From the NCBI GenBank assembly GCA_019694515.1, contig JAIBBU010000005.1, forward strand, positions 62,001-126,000: a DNA stretch of 64,000 nt, given 5' to 3'. The position numbers and the translations under genes were made by a program. This DNA comes from Oligoflexia bacterium (GTDB taxonomy: Bacteria; Bdellovibrionota_C; UBA2361; JBGSMV01). The notes below the pieces were generated by a model. The model was not told the DNA's origin. It made no database searches and saw only the letters and a program-made list of their open reading frames with translations. Shown piece by piece: positions 18,020 to 26,777 of the stretch (the first letter of the stretch is position 1; each line of letters begins with the position of its first letter).

Positions 18020-18048
18020 TTGGCTCAAGGGTCTGAGGTAACTATAGG
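18020..18048 (+). promoter_or_regulatory. Candidate promoter of the dehydrogenase-paaABCD operon
   Basis: TTGGCT (18020-18025) and TATAGG (18043-18048) are 17 bp apart, about 70 nt upstream of the dehydrogenase ATG at 18117. Both boxes match sigma70 consensus at four of six positions. The assignment rests on this match only. Confidence 0.4.
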
Positions 18049-18116
18049 GCGGCTCTCAACGGTAGCTGACGCGCACCGGCTGAGCTTCGCAAAAACCGCG
18101 CTCGGGGAGAAACTGA

Positions 18117-19319
18117 ATGAAGGCAGCAGTGGCATTCGAAAAAGACCAAGATACGGAGTTCAGACGCGAAATCCTAAGTCCTGCGGAGTGCCGCGCCCTA
18201 GTCGACTCCCTGCGCGAGCAGGTCTATGTCTACCGATACACGCACCTAGTTCACGGGTGGGTCTTAGCGATCGGTACCCATATCGGGACCATTGCGCCCG
18301 CAATGGGCAGGCCGCTATCACTCGGCGGATTTCGTATCGTGCCGGAGGCTCGAGCCCAACTGCCTGGTTTTCTGCCTGAAAGGGAGGCGATCGAACTCAG
18401 CGTGGGGATGGAAGAAAAAGTCTTCTGGTCAAAGATTGCCCAGGTCGGCGGACCGCGCGGTCTCAAGAACCTCCAGCGGATTGTGGGCGGCAAATGTGTG
18501 CTGCTGGCTCCAGGCGGACGGGTGGGCGAAGCGCTCGATCTTGAGGCGCTTCAGTTTGCCGTTAGCTGTATGCACGATTTCGAAGCGCATAGCGGCATCT
18601 CGATCGTGACCGGACAGGATCTGGGCCACGGTCAGCTAAGTCAGGGCGGCCAAACCTCGCTTGAATTTCTGCGTGACAACTTTCATGGCTCCGTGATCGC
18701 GGATACCGGCAAGCCTACCGCCGAAGGCAACTTCTACATGCTCAAGGGTACGCTGAACGCATTTGATATTCCAATTAGCAGTGCGCGCATCGGCATAATC
18801 GGTGCTGGAAATATCGGCGAACACTTGATCAAGCGCCTTGTGCAGCATGGCGGCTCAGTTGTGGTGCTTGAGTCTTTACCTGCCAAGCAACAAAAGCTGA
18901 CTGCGCAGGGATTGAAAGTTTACGGTCAGGAACAGAAACAGGAGTTCTTGGGGCTGTCAGTCGATGCATTGGCAGTTAATGCCAACGGCGGAACCCTCGA
19001 CGACGAAGCCGTAAATCAGATCTGCTCCAATCCAGAGATCAAGATTATTTGTGGATGTGAAAATTTGGCTATGCCCAATAGCGCCAACGAAGCCAAGCTC
19101 TTGGCGGCAAGAAAAGTTTACTGTCATACCGAGCTTTGCGGAATGATGGGGTACCTGACTGCGGTCGAGGAATATCTGGCCAGAACAGCCGGCCAGCTGG
19201 TCAAGATTGAAGAGATGTATGAAGCCGCCGCTCAACTAGAAAATATCGGTTTCAAAGGTGCACGCGGAGTGCTTGAATCGGGCTATACCCGGTCCTTAAT
19301 GGAGCTGCTCCGCGGCTAA
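18117..19319 (+). CDS. Glu/Leu/Phe/Val dehydrogenase-family protein (divergent)
   Basis: A 400-residue protein whose C-terminal Rossmann fold is clear: ISSARIGIIGAGNIGEHLIK near residues 222-241, then LAVNANGGTLDDEAVNQICS and IKIICGCENLAMP. That order matches the ELFV amino-acid dehydrogenases. The Lys of RIVGGKCVLLAPGG and the Asp of IVTGQDLGHG align by eye with the catalytic Lys and Asp of leucine dehydrogenase. The N-terminal domain is divergent, and the usual second Lys is not in its expected place. Such enzymes oxidatively deaminate L-amino acids to 2-oxo acids. It lies 39 nt upstream of paaA on the same strand, which makes a phenylalanine-type substrate attractive but unproven. Confidence 0.65.
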   Translation: MKAAVAFEKDQDTEFRREILSPAECRALVDSLREQVYVYRYTHLVHGWVLAIGTHIGTIAPAMGRPLSLGGFRIVPEARAQLPGFLPEREAIELSVGMEEKVFWSKIAQVGGPRGLKNLQRIVGGKCVLLAPGGRVGEALDLEALQFAVSCMHDFEAHSGISIVTGQDLGHGQLSQGGQTSLEFLRDNFHGSVIADTGKPTAEGNFYMLKGTLNAFDIPISSARIGIIGAGNIGEHLIKRLVQHGGSVVVLESLPAKQQKLTAQGLKVYGQEQKQEFLGLSVDALAVNANGGTLDDEAVNQICSNPEIKIICGCENLAMPNSANEAKLLAARKVYCHTELCGMMGYLTAVEEYLARTAGQLVKIEEMYEAAAQLENIGFKGARGVLESGYTRSLMELLRG

Positions 19320-19358
19320 TCTGGTTCGGCCCCTACACCCTATGATAGAGTAGCAGCT

Positions 19359-20297
19359 ATGGATGAAACGGCGCAGATCGAGAACTTTGAGCGGCGCATC
19401 GCCGCCGGGGAGTCAATCGAACCAAAAGATTGGATGCCTGAACGATTCAGAAAACAGCTGACCCGCATGATCTCACAGCATGCGCACTCTGAAATCGTAG
19501 GAATGCTCCCTGAGGGTGCTTGGATCACAAGAGCCCCAACACTGCGCCGCAAGATCACACTCCTGGCTAAGGTGCAGGACGAAGGTGGTCATGGATTATA
19601 CCTGTACTGCGCTGCAGAAACACTCGGAGCAGATCGGTCGGAATTAATCGACCAGCTGCTGGCAGGCAAAGCCAAATACTCCAGTATCTTTAATTATCCG
19701 ACGCTGTCTTGGGCAGACATCGGAGTAATCGGCTGGTTCGTGGACGGCGCCGCGATTGTCAATCAAACCATGCTGGCAAAAGCCTCTTACGGTCCATACT
19801 CGCGTGCGATGATCCGAATCTGTAAAGAGGAGAATTTCCACAAAAAGCAGGGCTTCGAGATCGTGGCAACGCTGGCGGCTGGCACCCCCGCGCAGCACGC
19901 CATGGTACAGGATGCCGTAAATCGCTGGTGGTGGCCCTCCCTCATGATGTTCGGTCCGCATGACGCAGATTCTCCAAATTCAGCCGAACTTAAACGCTGG
20001 GGGATTAAACGCCGCAGCAATGATGAGCTGCGACAACGTTTCGTCGATATGACCGTGCCGCAGGCTCAGGCGGTAAATTTAACTCTGCCGGACCCCGAGC
20101 TCCGTTATAATGCGGCGACCGATCAATGGCATTTTGGCGAAATTAATTGGGAGGAATTCCACCGCGTAATAAATGGGGACGGCCCCTGCAACAAGGAGCG
20201 GCTTCAGGCGCGCCGCGATGCGCACGAGAATGGCCGCTGGGTGAGGGAAGCCGCGGAAGCATACGCCGCTAAGCAGCAGCGCATGCAGGCCGCCTAA
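19359..20297 (+). CDS. paaA: Phenylacetyl-CoA 1,2-epoxidase catalytic subunit PaaA
   Basis: A 312-residue diiron oxygenase subunit that forms ring-1,2-epoxyphenylacetyl-CoA from phenylacetyl-CoA and O2. Both Glu-x-x-His diiron motifs are visible: [18 protein letters not shown] near residues 74-91 and [14 protein letters not shown] near 154-167. Other PaaA hallmarks are [17 protein letters not shown] near residues 46-62, the run [14 protein letters not shown] and the end region [19 protein letters not shown]. The length matches the family. It is the first gene of paaABCD, and paaB follows after 11 nt. Confidence 0.96.
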   Translation: MDETAQIENFERRIAAGESIEPKDWMPERFRKQLTRMISQHAHSEIVGMLPEGAWITRAPTLRRKITLLAKVQDEGGHGLYLYCAAETLGADRSELIDQLLAGKAKYSSIFNYPTLSWADIGVIGWFVDGAAIVNQTMLAKASYGPYSRAMIRICKEENFHKKQGFEIVATLAAGTPAQHAMVQDAVNRWWWPSLMMFGPHDADSPNSAELKRWGIKRRSNDELRQRFVDMTVPQAQAVNLTLPDPELRYNAATDQWHFGEINWEEFHRVINGDGPCNKERLQARRDAHENGRWVREAAEAYAAKQQRMQAA

Positions 20298-20308
20298 GGA
20301 GACTTATT

Positions 20309-20620
20309 ATGAGCAAGACGGAAGCAACCTTGAACGGCGATTCGCAGTGGCCGCTTTGGGAGGTGTTTGTACAGGGACCGGAGGGTGAGCCGCACTCGCA
20401 TGCCGGAAGCTTACATGCGCCTGACGCAGCGCTAGCACTCCAAAATGCACGCGACGTCTACTCACGACGCGGCGGGGTTTCCAGTATTTGGGTCGTACCG
20501 GCAAAGGACATTATAGCATCGAGCTCTGCCGAAAACGGTCTGATGTTCGAGCCCATGGACTCCAAGGTTTACCGGCATGCTCAATTCTACAAAGTTCCGC
20601 GTGGGGTCAAGAATTTATGA
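20309..20620 (+). CDS. paaB: Phenylacetyl-CoA epoxidase subunit PaaB
   Basis: A 103-residue PaaB subunit, required for electron transfer and complex integrity of the epoxidase. It has WPLWEVFVQGPEGEPHSHAG near residues 13-32, the block LHAPDAALALQNARDVYSRR near 33-52, IWVVPAKDI, and the C-terminal YRHAQFYKVPRGVKNL. The ribosome binding site AAGGAG precedes the start. Its stop overlaps the paaC ATG (ATGA). Length and motifs leave little room for another call. Confidence 0.95.
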   Translation: MSKTEATLNGDSQWPLWEVFVQGPEGEPHSHAGSLHAPDAALALQNARDVYSRRGGVSSIWVVPAKDIIASSSAENGLMFEPMDSKVYRHAQFYKVPRGVKNL

Positions 20621-21369
20621 ACGCCGATCTTTTTAATTTTGTAGCAGGACTGGCAGACGATCGATTGGTGCTGGGGCACCGCCTTTCTGAATGGTGCGGC
20701 CATGCTCCTATTTTGGAAGAGGATATCGCCCTAGCGAACATCGCGTTAGATCTGATCGGCCAGGCTCAGAACTTTTTGAAACTGGCCGGCGATATCGAGG
20801 GCGCCGGAAGAAATGAGGATCAGCTAGCGTACTTTCGGGACCCGGCGCAGTTTTTGAACCTGCAGCTGGTTGAACAGCCTAATGGCGACTTTGCCTTCAC
20901 GATTGCACGCCAGGCGATCTTTGATTGCTGGAGCGTCTATCTATTAGAGGCACTAAGCAGCTCAAGCCATCAGGAATTGGCGGCTTTATGTGTACGTGCT
21001 GCCAAAGAAGATCGCTACCACTGGAAACATTCTAGCACCTGGGTACAGCGGCTAGGGGATGGCACGGCCGAATCGCATCAACGTATGCAAAGCGCATTCG
21101 ATGCGCTGTGGAGTTTCACGCCGGAGCTTTTTCAGGCCACAGCGGCTCAACAAAAGCTCGTTGCGGCCGGCTTAATCCCCAATCTGAGCTCGTTGGAGAG
21201 CCAATGGAGAAAGGCCATGAATGAGCTGCTCGAAATGGCAACCTTAAAGGTTCCCACGGTTGGCGCAGCGGCGGGTCGACCAGCCCGTTCTCAGCACACC
21301 GCGCACCTCGCGCCGATGCTCAGTGAAATGCAAGGTCTAGCGCGCGCTTTCCCCGGCGCGGCTTGGTGA
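20617..21369 (+). CDS. paaC: Phenylacetyl-CoA epoxidase structural subunit PaaC
   Basis: A 250-residue PaaC, the non-catalytic partner of PaaA with a ferritin-like helical fold. Hallmarks are DDRLVLGHRLSEWCGHAPIL near residues 15-34, EEDIALANIALDLIGQAQNF near 35-54, the DQLAYFRD block and AAKEDRYHWKHSSTWVQRLG. The frame is open further upstream, but ATG 20617 overlaps the paaB stop by four bases (ATGA) and gives the family N-terminus, so I use it. The stop overlaps paaD by one base. Confidence 0.95.
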   Translation: MNADLFNFVAGLADDRLVLGHRLSEWCGHAPILEEDIALANIALDLIGQAQNFLKLAGDIEGAGRNEDQLAYFRDPAQFLNLQLVEQPNGDFAFTIARQAIFDCWSVYLLEALSSSSHQELAALCVRAAKEDRYHWKHSSTWVQRLGDGTAESHQRMQSAFDALWSFTPELFQATAAQQKLVAAGLIPNLSSLESQWRKAMNELLEMATLKVPTVGAAAGRPARSQHTAHLAPMLSEMQGLARAFPGAAW

Positions 21370-21854
21370 TGTTACCCTCGCACGAGCAGGTCTGGCGTGA
21401 ACTTGCCACGATTCCCGACCCGGAGATACCAGCAATTAGCATCGTTGACCTCGGCATCGTCCGCGATGTGCAGGTCGATGGGGGAGCGGTGCGAATTTCA
21501 ATTACGCCGACCTATTCGGGCTGCCCGGCGATGCGCTTGATTGAGGATCAGATCAAGGAGCTGCTTACTCAGGATGGCTTTTCCTGCATCGAGGTTAAGA
21601 CCGTCTATGCGCCGGCCTGGACCACCGACTGGCTCAGCCCAGACGCTAAGCAGCGACTCAAAGCAAGCGGGATTGCCCCTCCTCAGCCGGCCACAGAGCT
21701 GGTTGCCGGTCCTAAACGCCGGCAGCCCCTCGCTTGCCCTTTTTGCGACAGCACTCAAACCGAGCTGCGCAGCGAATTCGGTCCCACCGCCTGCAAGGCC
21801 ATCTATTTTTGCAATTCCTGCAGGCAACCGTTCGAGCATTTCAAGAATTTTTAG
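21369..21854 (+). CDS. paaD: Phenylacetate pathway Fe-S assembly protein PaaD
   Basis: A 161-residue PaaD. The N-terminal MIP18 domain (about 1-95) contains TIPDPEIPAISIVDLGIVRD and the loop TYSGCPAMRLIEDQI with the conserved Cys. The C-terminal part is a zinc-ribbon-like module with two Cys pairs, CPFCDST and FCNSCRQPFEHFKNF. PaaD matures the iron-sulfur cluster of the PaaE reductase in the epoxidase system. Its ATG shares a base with the paaC stop (TGATG). No paaE follows: the next gene is on the opposite strand, its stop only 10 nt away. Confidence 0.95.
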   Translation: MLPSHEQVWRELATIPDPEIPAISIVDLGIVRDVQVDGGAVRISITPTYSGCPAMRLIEDQIKELLTQDGFSCIEVKTVYAPAWTTDWLSPDAKQRLKASGIAPPQPATELVAGPKRRQPLACPFCDSTQTELRSEFGPTACKAIYFCNSCRQPFEHFKNF

Positions 21855-21864
21855 AGCTCGCGGC

Positions 21865-23550
21865 CTATCGCGCCGCCTTCTTCCGGACCAAGCTAATCGA
21901 TTGCCGTACCATCTCAATCGGCGCTCCCCGGCCGGTCTGGGTCCAAAGCTCATACAGTCGCTGTCCGTCTTGATTGGTGACGTTGGCGTCACGCAGCGCC
22001 TCAATATATTCGCGCGGGGTGCTTTGATAGTTCAAAGTGACGAGTGCACGTGCTGCTCCGGTCGGGACATCCCACTGGGAATCGTCCCAATATTGCCCAT
22101 CCTTGTAGCTCCATCCGATGACCGCAGCTCCGGCAGCGCTATAGGCCAGATTATTGAAGCCGCGCGGCGGGATGCGATTGTCCTTGAAGATTGCGTTCGC
22201 CAGCGACATGCGCGCCGCTTTGGGACCGGCATCGAGTTGTGTAAGCTGAGCCGCCTGATTATCCAGCCCCATTTCCATTTCATAAACCACAGTGGAAGCG
22301 CTATCGAGGGTGGCGGTATTAAGATCGTAAGCCCCGTGCTCTGCCAACAACTTGCCGTGACGGTCGAGAAATTTCACATTCAGCCAAATGCGGCGTCCCT
22401 CGGAGTGCCCGGTAGGGAGTTTATGCCCGCTTTGATTAATTACTCTAACTTTGAGGTTTTTCCCGCGCCGCGAAACTTTCAGCAGTGCGGCATTTCTCAG
22501 CATCTGGAGTGAACTCTTTCGCACGCGTGCAATGGCGGCCTGATCCACCGCTGGATTGCCGATATTATCGGCGGCGATCATGTCGAGTACCGCGACAGCC
22601 GCACCGGCAAACTCGTGCGAACGAAGATCTTTGCGGGTTGGACCAAAAGCCGCGGCCTTACCGACCGAACGCGGCATATGACAATCCTGGCAGGTCTTTA
22701 CCACATCGGCGTCTTTGCCCCCGAACCGCCCCGCCATGTTGACCCCGCGCTGCGCGAAGCTGCTAAGCTTCCATTCTGAATAGGTCCGCTGCAGCGGGAA
22801 CTGAGTATGCGGATCAGAACTCGTGGAGTGCTCCCCAAGGGTATTATAGATAAAACTGTAACCGTCGGCGCGATCGATCTCTGGGTTTCCGATATCATGG
22901 CAGGTTCCGCAGAAATCTCCGCTCTGATGAAAAGGAGAATAGGCGGCTTCATGTAATGGCCGCGCGTCAGGCCGCGGCGCGCGCCGCACCCCCTCAGGAT
23001 CCTGTACAAACTGGCCATTACCGTACGTGAGCGGTGGATCTTGCAGACTAGCCAATAAGGCCAGATCGCTGGAGGGGCTCTTCCCGGGTTTATAGATCGG
23101 ATCAACCAGGGAGTGGCAAAAGTGGCAGTTGATCCCGTCGCGATCCCGTTCCGTTAGCGCTGAGCCATCGGTGATATTGGCATTGCCATCGGCAATGCTG
23201 AGGGGCACATGACAGCGCTGGCAATAATAGCCCACACTGGTTACGTCCTGTTCCGCGGTCGTAAGCTGCGCCTTCCAGAGAGGGTCACGTCCTGCATGCG
23301 CCATCATACTCCCCGCCCATGAGGGACTCGGCCCGCTGGTCTTTCCGGTCTGACCGTGACACTCGGAGCACGCCGAGGAGGAGAGGAAGTTCTCTAGGTT
23401 AAGATCACCAACCTGCGTTCCGGGGATGTGAAAATCCTGCAGTGTCCCCGCAAAAACCGCCAAGCCCGCATGGGCAACCGCGCCGAGCGCAAATATAACC
23501 AACAGGGAGCCGAGTGATACGCCTAGGACCTTTAAAATTCTTCGTCGCAT
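21865..23550 (-). CDS. Secreted pentaheme c-type cytochrome
   Basis: A 561-residue exported protein. An N-terminal signal or anchor segment (about 7-30, VLGVSLGSLLVIFALGAVA) is followed by five CxxCH haem sites: CSECH, CQRCH, CHFCH, CGTCH and CQDCH. The first four lie in the first half with many His residues. The C-terminal half (from about 350) is beta-rich, with KVRVINQSGHKLPTGHSEGR and AALLKVSRRGKN, resembling domains of cytochrome c-554-like proteins. It probably carries electrons in the periplasm. The partner is unknown. It is divergent from the sugar dehydrogenase gene, whose product also needs an electron acceptor. Confidence 0.85.
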   Translation of the reverse strand: MRRRILKVLGVSLGSLLVIFALGAVAHAGLAVFAGTLQDFHIPGTQVGDLNLENFLSSSACSECHGQTGKTSGPSPSWAGSMMAHAGRDPLWKAQLTTAEQDVTSVGYYCQRCHVPLSIADGNANITDGSALTERDRDGINCHFCHSLVDPIYKPGKSPSSDLALLASLQDPPLTYGNGQFVQDPEGVRRAPRPDARPLHEAAYSPFHQSGDFCGTCHDIGNPEIDRADGYSFIYNTLGEHSTSSDPHTQFPLQRTYSEWKLSSFAQRGVNMAGRFGGKDADVVKTCQDCHMPRSVGKAAAFGPTRKDLRSHEFAGAAVAVLDMIAADNIGNPAVDQAAIARVRKSSLQMLRNAALLKVSRRGKNLKVRVINQSGHKLPTGHSEGRRIWLNVKFLDRHGKLLAEHGAYDLNTATLDSASTVVYEMEMGLDNQAAQLTQLDAGPKAARMSLANAIFKDNRIPPRGFNNLAYSAAGAAVIGWSYKDGQYWDDSQWDVPTGAARALVTLNYQSTPREYIEALRDANVTNQDGQRLYELWTQTGRGAPIEMVRQSISLVRKKAAR

Positions 23551-23657
23551 GTTGGTATTAGGGGTATGTCGCGGAGTATTTCGAATAGATTTATCACATG
23601 CTATCTAACTAAAAAAGCCGGGGGAGACCCGCAAATAACTGAGGATTTATTTGAAAT

Positions 23658-24818
23658 ATGCGTTACTTCGGAAGTTTCAAAGCGTTGAGCATCTTCGCGG
23701 TTGTGCTTTCCAGTCTGCCTTTATTTGCCTCCATCGGTGCGGCCCAGACCGTAACCCTAACCAAGGTCTTTAGCCACCTAAAGGAGCCGACCTGTCTGAC
23801 TAATGCCGGGGACGGGTCAAATCGACTTTTTGTTGCTGAGCGGCGCGGAGTGGTGCGTATTTTTGACGGCACCAAACTTCTGAGCCGCCCTTTCTTAAAT
23901 ATTCGTGAGAAGACGGTAACCAATAGTAACGAACGCGGCTTGCTCGCGATCGCTTTTGATCCGCAATTCAGCACCAACGGCTACTTTTACGTCAGCTATA
24001 CGAATTTGGATCATGACGGCATATTTTCGCGTTTTAAGGTCAGCCGGAATAACCCGAATGTCGCGGATCCTCATTCCGAGCATGTGCTGCTCCGCAATGA
24101 ACACAGCAAGAGACTGAATCATTATGGCGGCGATATGCACTTCGGCAGCGATGGCTATCTCTATCTATCGATTGGTGACGGGGGCTATACCTGGCCAGAA
24201 CCCGGGGATCCAGAGCACCATGCTCAAAGCTTGCGCAGCATTCAGGGGAAGATCTTGCGCATTGATGTGAGCGGCGCACGCCATTACCGCGTTCCCGCGG
24301 ATAACCCCTTTGTGGGCCGCGCGGGCGCACGCGCAGCTATCTGGGCTTATGGATTTAGAAATCCTTGGAAATTCTCCTTTGACCCGGAGAGCGGGCGGTT
24401 ATTCGTGGGCGATGTGGGGCACTATCTCGCCGAAGAAGTCGATATTGTCGAGAAGGGTGGAGACTACGGCTGGAGCATCAAAGAGGGAGTAAACTGCTAC
24501 AACGCGGATAGCTGCAATGAGGAGGGCTTAACCGACCCCATTCACCAATATGTGCACTCTGCGGCCAACGGAAACGCGATTATTGGCGGATATGTCTATC
24601 GCGGTGCCAGCATCCCGGAGCTGGTGGGGAAATATGTATACACCGATTTCGTCGGCGGCAAGGTCTGGACCCTGACCGAGCATGATGACGGCTGGCACAA
24701 CGCGCACCTTCTGACGACCGATCTGCTGGTTTCCTCCTTTGGTGAGGATGAAGCACACGAGCTTTACCTGGTAACTTACACCGGCACTGTTTATCGTTTT
24801 GATCCCGTTACACCATAG
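23658..24818 (+). CDS. PQQ-dependent sugar dehydrogenase-like secreted protein
   Basis: A 386-residue protein of the glucose/sorbosone dehydrogenase (GSDH, HHIP-like) beta-propeller family. A signal peptide (about 1-29, ending SIGAAQ) is followed by propeller stretches: EPTCLTNAGDGSNRLFVAER, GLLAIAFDPQFSTNGYFYVS, HYGGDMHFGSDGYLYLSIGD, AIWAYGFRNPWKFSFDPESG and LFVGDVGHYLAEEVDIVEKG. Members oxidise aldoses or similar alcohols in the periplasm with PQQ. No PQQ synthesis genes are in the window. The substrate is unknown. Confidence 0.85.
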   Translation: MRYFGSFKALSIFAVVLSSLPLFASIGAAQTVTLTKVFSHLKEPTCLTNAGDGSNRLFVAERRGVVRIFDGTKLLSRPFLNIREKTVTNSNERGLLAIAFDPQFSTNGYFYVSYTNLDHDGIFSRFKVSRNNPNVADPHSEHVLLRNEHSKRLNHYGGDMHFGSDGYLYLSIGDGGYTWPEPGDPEHHAQSLRSIQGKILRIDVSGARHYRVPADNPFVGRAGARAAIWAYGFRNPWKFSFDPESGRLFVGDVGHYLAEEVDIVEKGGDYGWSIKEGVNCYNADSCNEEGLTDPIHQYVHSAANGNAIIGGYVYRGASIPELVGKYVYTDFVGGKVWTLTEHDDGWHNAHLLTTDLLVSSFGEDEAHELYLVTYTGTVYRFDPVTP

Positions 24819-24889
24819 CCCGCATAAATTATTGGGAGAGCTCCGATCCGAAAGCTAGCTCTGGCCAGGATCGTTTGTACCCAGGCTGG

Positions 24890-25384
24890 CTAGAAATTTC
24901 CGTGTTCCAGTGCCTCGCTGAATACCGTAGCAATTCGCCCCGAGGCAAATCCGGCCTGGTAACGCAGCGCTTCAGAAAGTACTGCGCCAAGGTACTGGGC
25001 GAGTTCCTGTTGGAGTCGGACCGGCACAGCAATCCTCAAGTCATCATAACCGCTATGCTCTGTAATTAAAGAAGGGTGCTCCTCAAAGATTACGCGCGCA
25101 GCAATCTGAGCCAATTCCCCGGCATTCTCACTCAGCTGCTGACACAAAGGCTGATTATTGGGATGTCCGAAACAGCTCGGGATGGCACTGCTCAGCAAAC
25201 GTTCGAAAGCCTGCTGTAAAGCGGCCTCCGTTACCGGGACGGAGCGTTGCTCTGCGCCAGGGACCGGCGGAAGTGTGAGAGGTTTTTCATCCTGCCGCTC
25301 CGCGCCCGATTTGCGAAACCAGCCAAGATAGCGAACCAGATCTTCCTTGACTCGTTCTAGCCGGCCGCGGTCCTGCTCTCGCAT
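24890..25384 (-). CDS. Hypothetical protein
   Basis: A 164-residue soluble protein. The first 40 residues are charged (DRGRLERVKEDLVRYLGWF) with a Pro-rich linker (KPLTLPPVPGAE), and the rest is predicted helical (ALQQAFERLLSSAIPSCFG; LRIAVPVRLQQELAQYLGAV). There is no signal peptide or membrane segment and I do not recognise the family. Its 3' end lies 71 bp from the converging sugar dehydrogenase gene. Confidence 0.6.
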   Translation of the reverse strand: MREQDRGRLERVKEDLVRYLGWFRKSGAERQDEKPLTLPPVPGAEQRSVPVTEAALQQAFERLLSSAIPSCFGHPNNQPLCQQLSENAGELAQIAARVIFEEHPSLITEHSGYDDLRIAVPVRLQQELAQYLGAVLSEALRYQAGFASGRIATVFSEALEHGNF

Positions 25385-25539
25385 ACGTACTCACCTTAAT
25401 TCAACGTATAAACACCCTGCTGTCTATGGGTTATGGGTTCTTTGTCGCGACAGGTCGCCTCGCCATAAACCTTCGATAATACTTGCGCATTTGGCTAAGG
25501 CTCGCCCCTGCGGTAAAGTTTGAATAGAGAGGTGACCTT

Positions 25540-25740
25540 ATGATGAGTTCAAACAGCGAGCGTGGGGCACTACACCTTTTCGGTATGTTGGGATTTGTAC
25601 TGCTACTCGGAGTAATTGCTTTTTGTCTAATGGAGTGGCAAGCGGTCAGTCAGCACGAAGCGCATATTCGAAATCTCTATCACCGCATTGATCAGCTTGA
25701 AACCCGCATCAAGGTGGTCGAGGGTCGTCAAGGTTTCTAA
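25540..25740 (+). CDS. Small single-TM protein with short coiled coil
   Basis: A 66-residue protein. A membrane segment lies near residues 12-32 (HLFGMLGFVLLLGVIAFCLM), followed by a short heptad-like helix (IRNLYHRIDQLETRIKVVEG). A strong ribosome binding site (AGAGAGGTGA) precedes the paired ATG codons at 25540 and 25543, which supports real translation. Size and layout resemble FtsB/FtsL- or LapA-like small membrane proteins, but no diagnostic motif is present. Confidence 0.65.
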   Translation: MMSSNSERGALHLFGMLGFVLLLGVIAFCLMEWQAVSQHEAHIRNLYHRIDQLETRIKVVEGRQGF

Positions 25741-25817
25741 GCGCACACACCCTCCGGTACTTGAGAGCGCCTCGTTCTTCCCTAGCTAAACCTACACATT
25801 AAAGCGGCCAGCTCATA

Positions 25818-26687
25818 ATGCTGCATAGAAGAGTCATGCCGCACCAAGAGCAACACCGCGTCACGAGCAGAGCGAAGCGCAGTTCGACGGAGATCCTGGA
25901 GGGCTATCTGCGGAGAGAGGCGCGCGCAGAACAAGCTGCGCCCGACTCTGATCCAGCCCCTCTGACTGGACAGCTCCCGGTGTTGGACTGGGAAACCCTG
26001 CCGGCGGCGCCGCCCAAGCAGGATCGCTTGCAATCCGACCGCAATCGGACCTTCATCTCGATTGGACCCGAAACCGGCAATCCGGCGACGCTGCGGACAA
26101 GAGCGGCCTCGATCATAGCGGTGCTTCGTAAGCGCTTACACCAGGGCTCCGAATGGTTAAAAGAGCGCTTAAGTAACGGACTCGGCGATGAATCAGAGCT
26201 GCTGCTGAAGGAAACCAGACGCCTGTTAAATCTCCAGCATTTAGACGAGCTGCTGCAGCCCAAACTCGATCCTAAATTTTCCTGGCGGGGTGCGGGACGT
26301 TCGATGCTGGCCGGAGCGCTGGCCGCAGTTTCGCCCTGGATAGAAAATAAGGAAACTCTGGCTGTAGCAGCGGGATTGGCGCTGTCTTCCGCGACATTGG
26401 CCGTTGCGGGGGCCGGCACGGGGGCTACGGTACTCGGAGCTGTCACGGCATTTTATGCCTCACTTTGCACCACACAATTCGCATTTCAGATGGTACGGGC
26501 TAAAACACCGCAACAATCACAGCTAGCATTTAAATGGCTTGGAAAGGCGGTATTACTTGGAGCGGCGGCCAGTGTCAGCGGGCAATTGATTTTTGGAACT
26601 GTGGGATGTGCCCTGGTATTGGCATCGCTTAGCGCCCGTTATGTCACAATGCTGCTCGGTGCACTTGGAAATCGTGACGACCTATAA
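25818..26687 (+). CDS. Membrane protein of unknown function
   Basis: A 289-residue protein. The N-terminal 150 residues are polar and charged (STEILEGYLRREARAEQ; LLLKETRRLLNLQHLDELL). The C-terminal part contains about three to four hydrophobic segments, near 167-183, 185-225, 245-262 and 262-280 (ALSSATLAVAGAGTGATVLG; WLGKAVLLGAAASVSGQLIF). An alternative start is the ATG seven codons in (25836). I do not recognise the family. The next gene, a flippase-like protein, follows after 90 nt on the same strand. Confidence 0.55.
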   Translation: MLHRRVMPHQEQHRVTSRAKRSSTEILEGYLRREARAEQAAPDSDPAPLTGQLPVLDWETLPAAPPKQDRLQSDRNRTFISIGPETGNPATLRTRAASIIAVLRKRLHQGSEWLKERLSNGLGDESELLLKETRRLLNLQHLDELLQPKLDPKFSWRGAGRSMLAGALAAVSPWIENKETLAVAAGLALSSATLAVAGAGTGATVLGAVTAFYASLCTTQFAFQMVRAKTPQQSQLAFKWLGKAVLLGAAASVSGQLIFGTVGCALVLASLSARYVTMLLGALGNRDDL

Positions 26688-26777
26688 ACAGCCACCCCCA
26701 GGACTGCCCAAGAAAAGCGCCGCTGCGGCGGAGATCTATACAGATTAGCCCGTTCAGTTTACGCTACCCCCCAGCCT

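Noticed and set aside
21541-22512. 323-codon plus-strand frame across paaD and the cytochrome gene
   Set aside because: Overlaps two confident genes, one in another frame and one on the other strand, and shows no recognisable domain.
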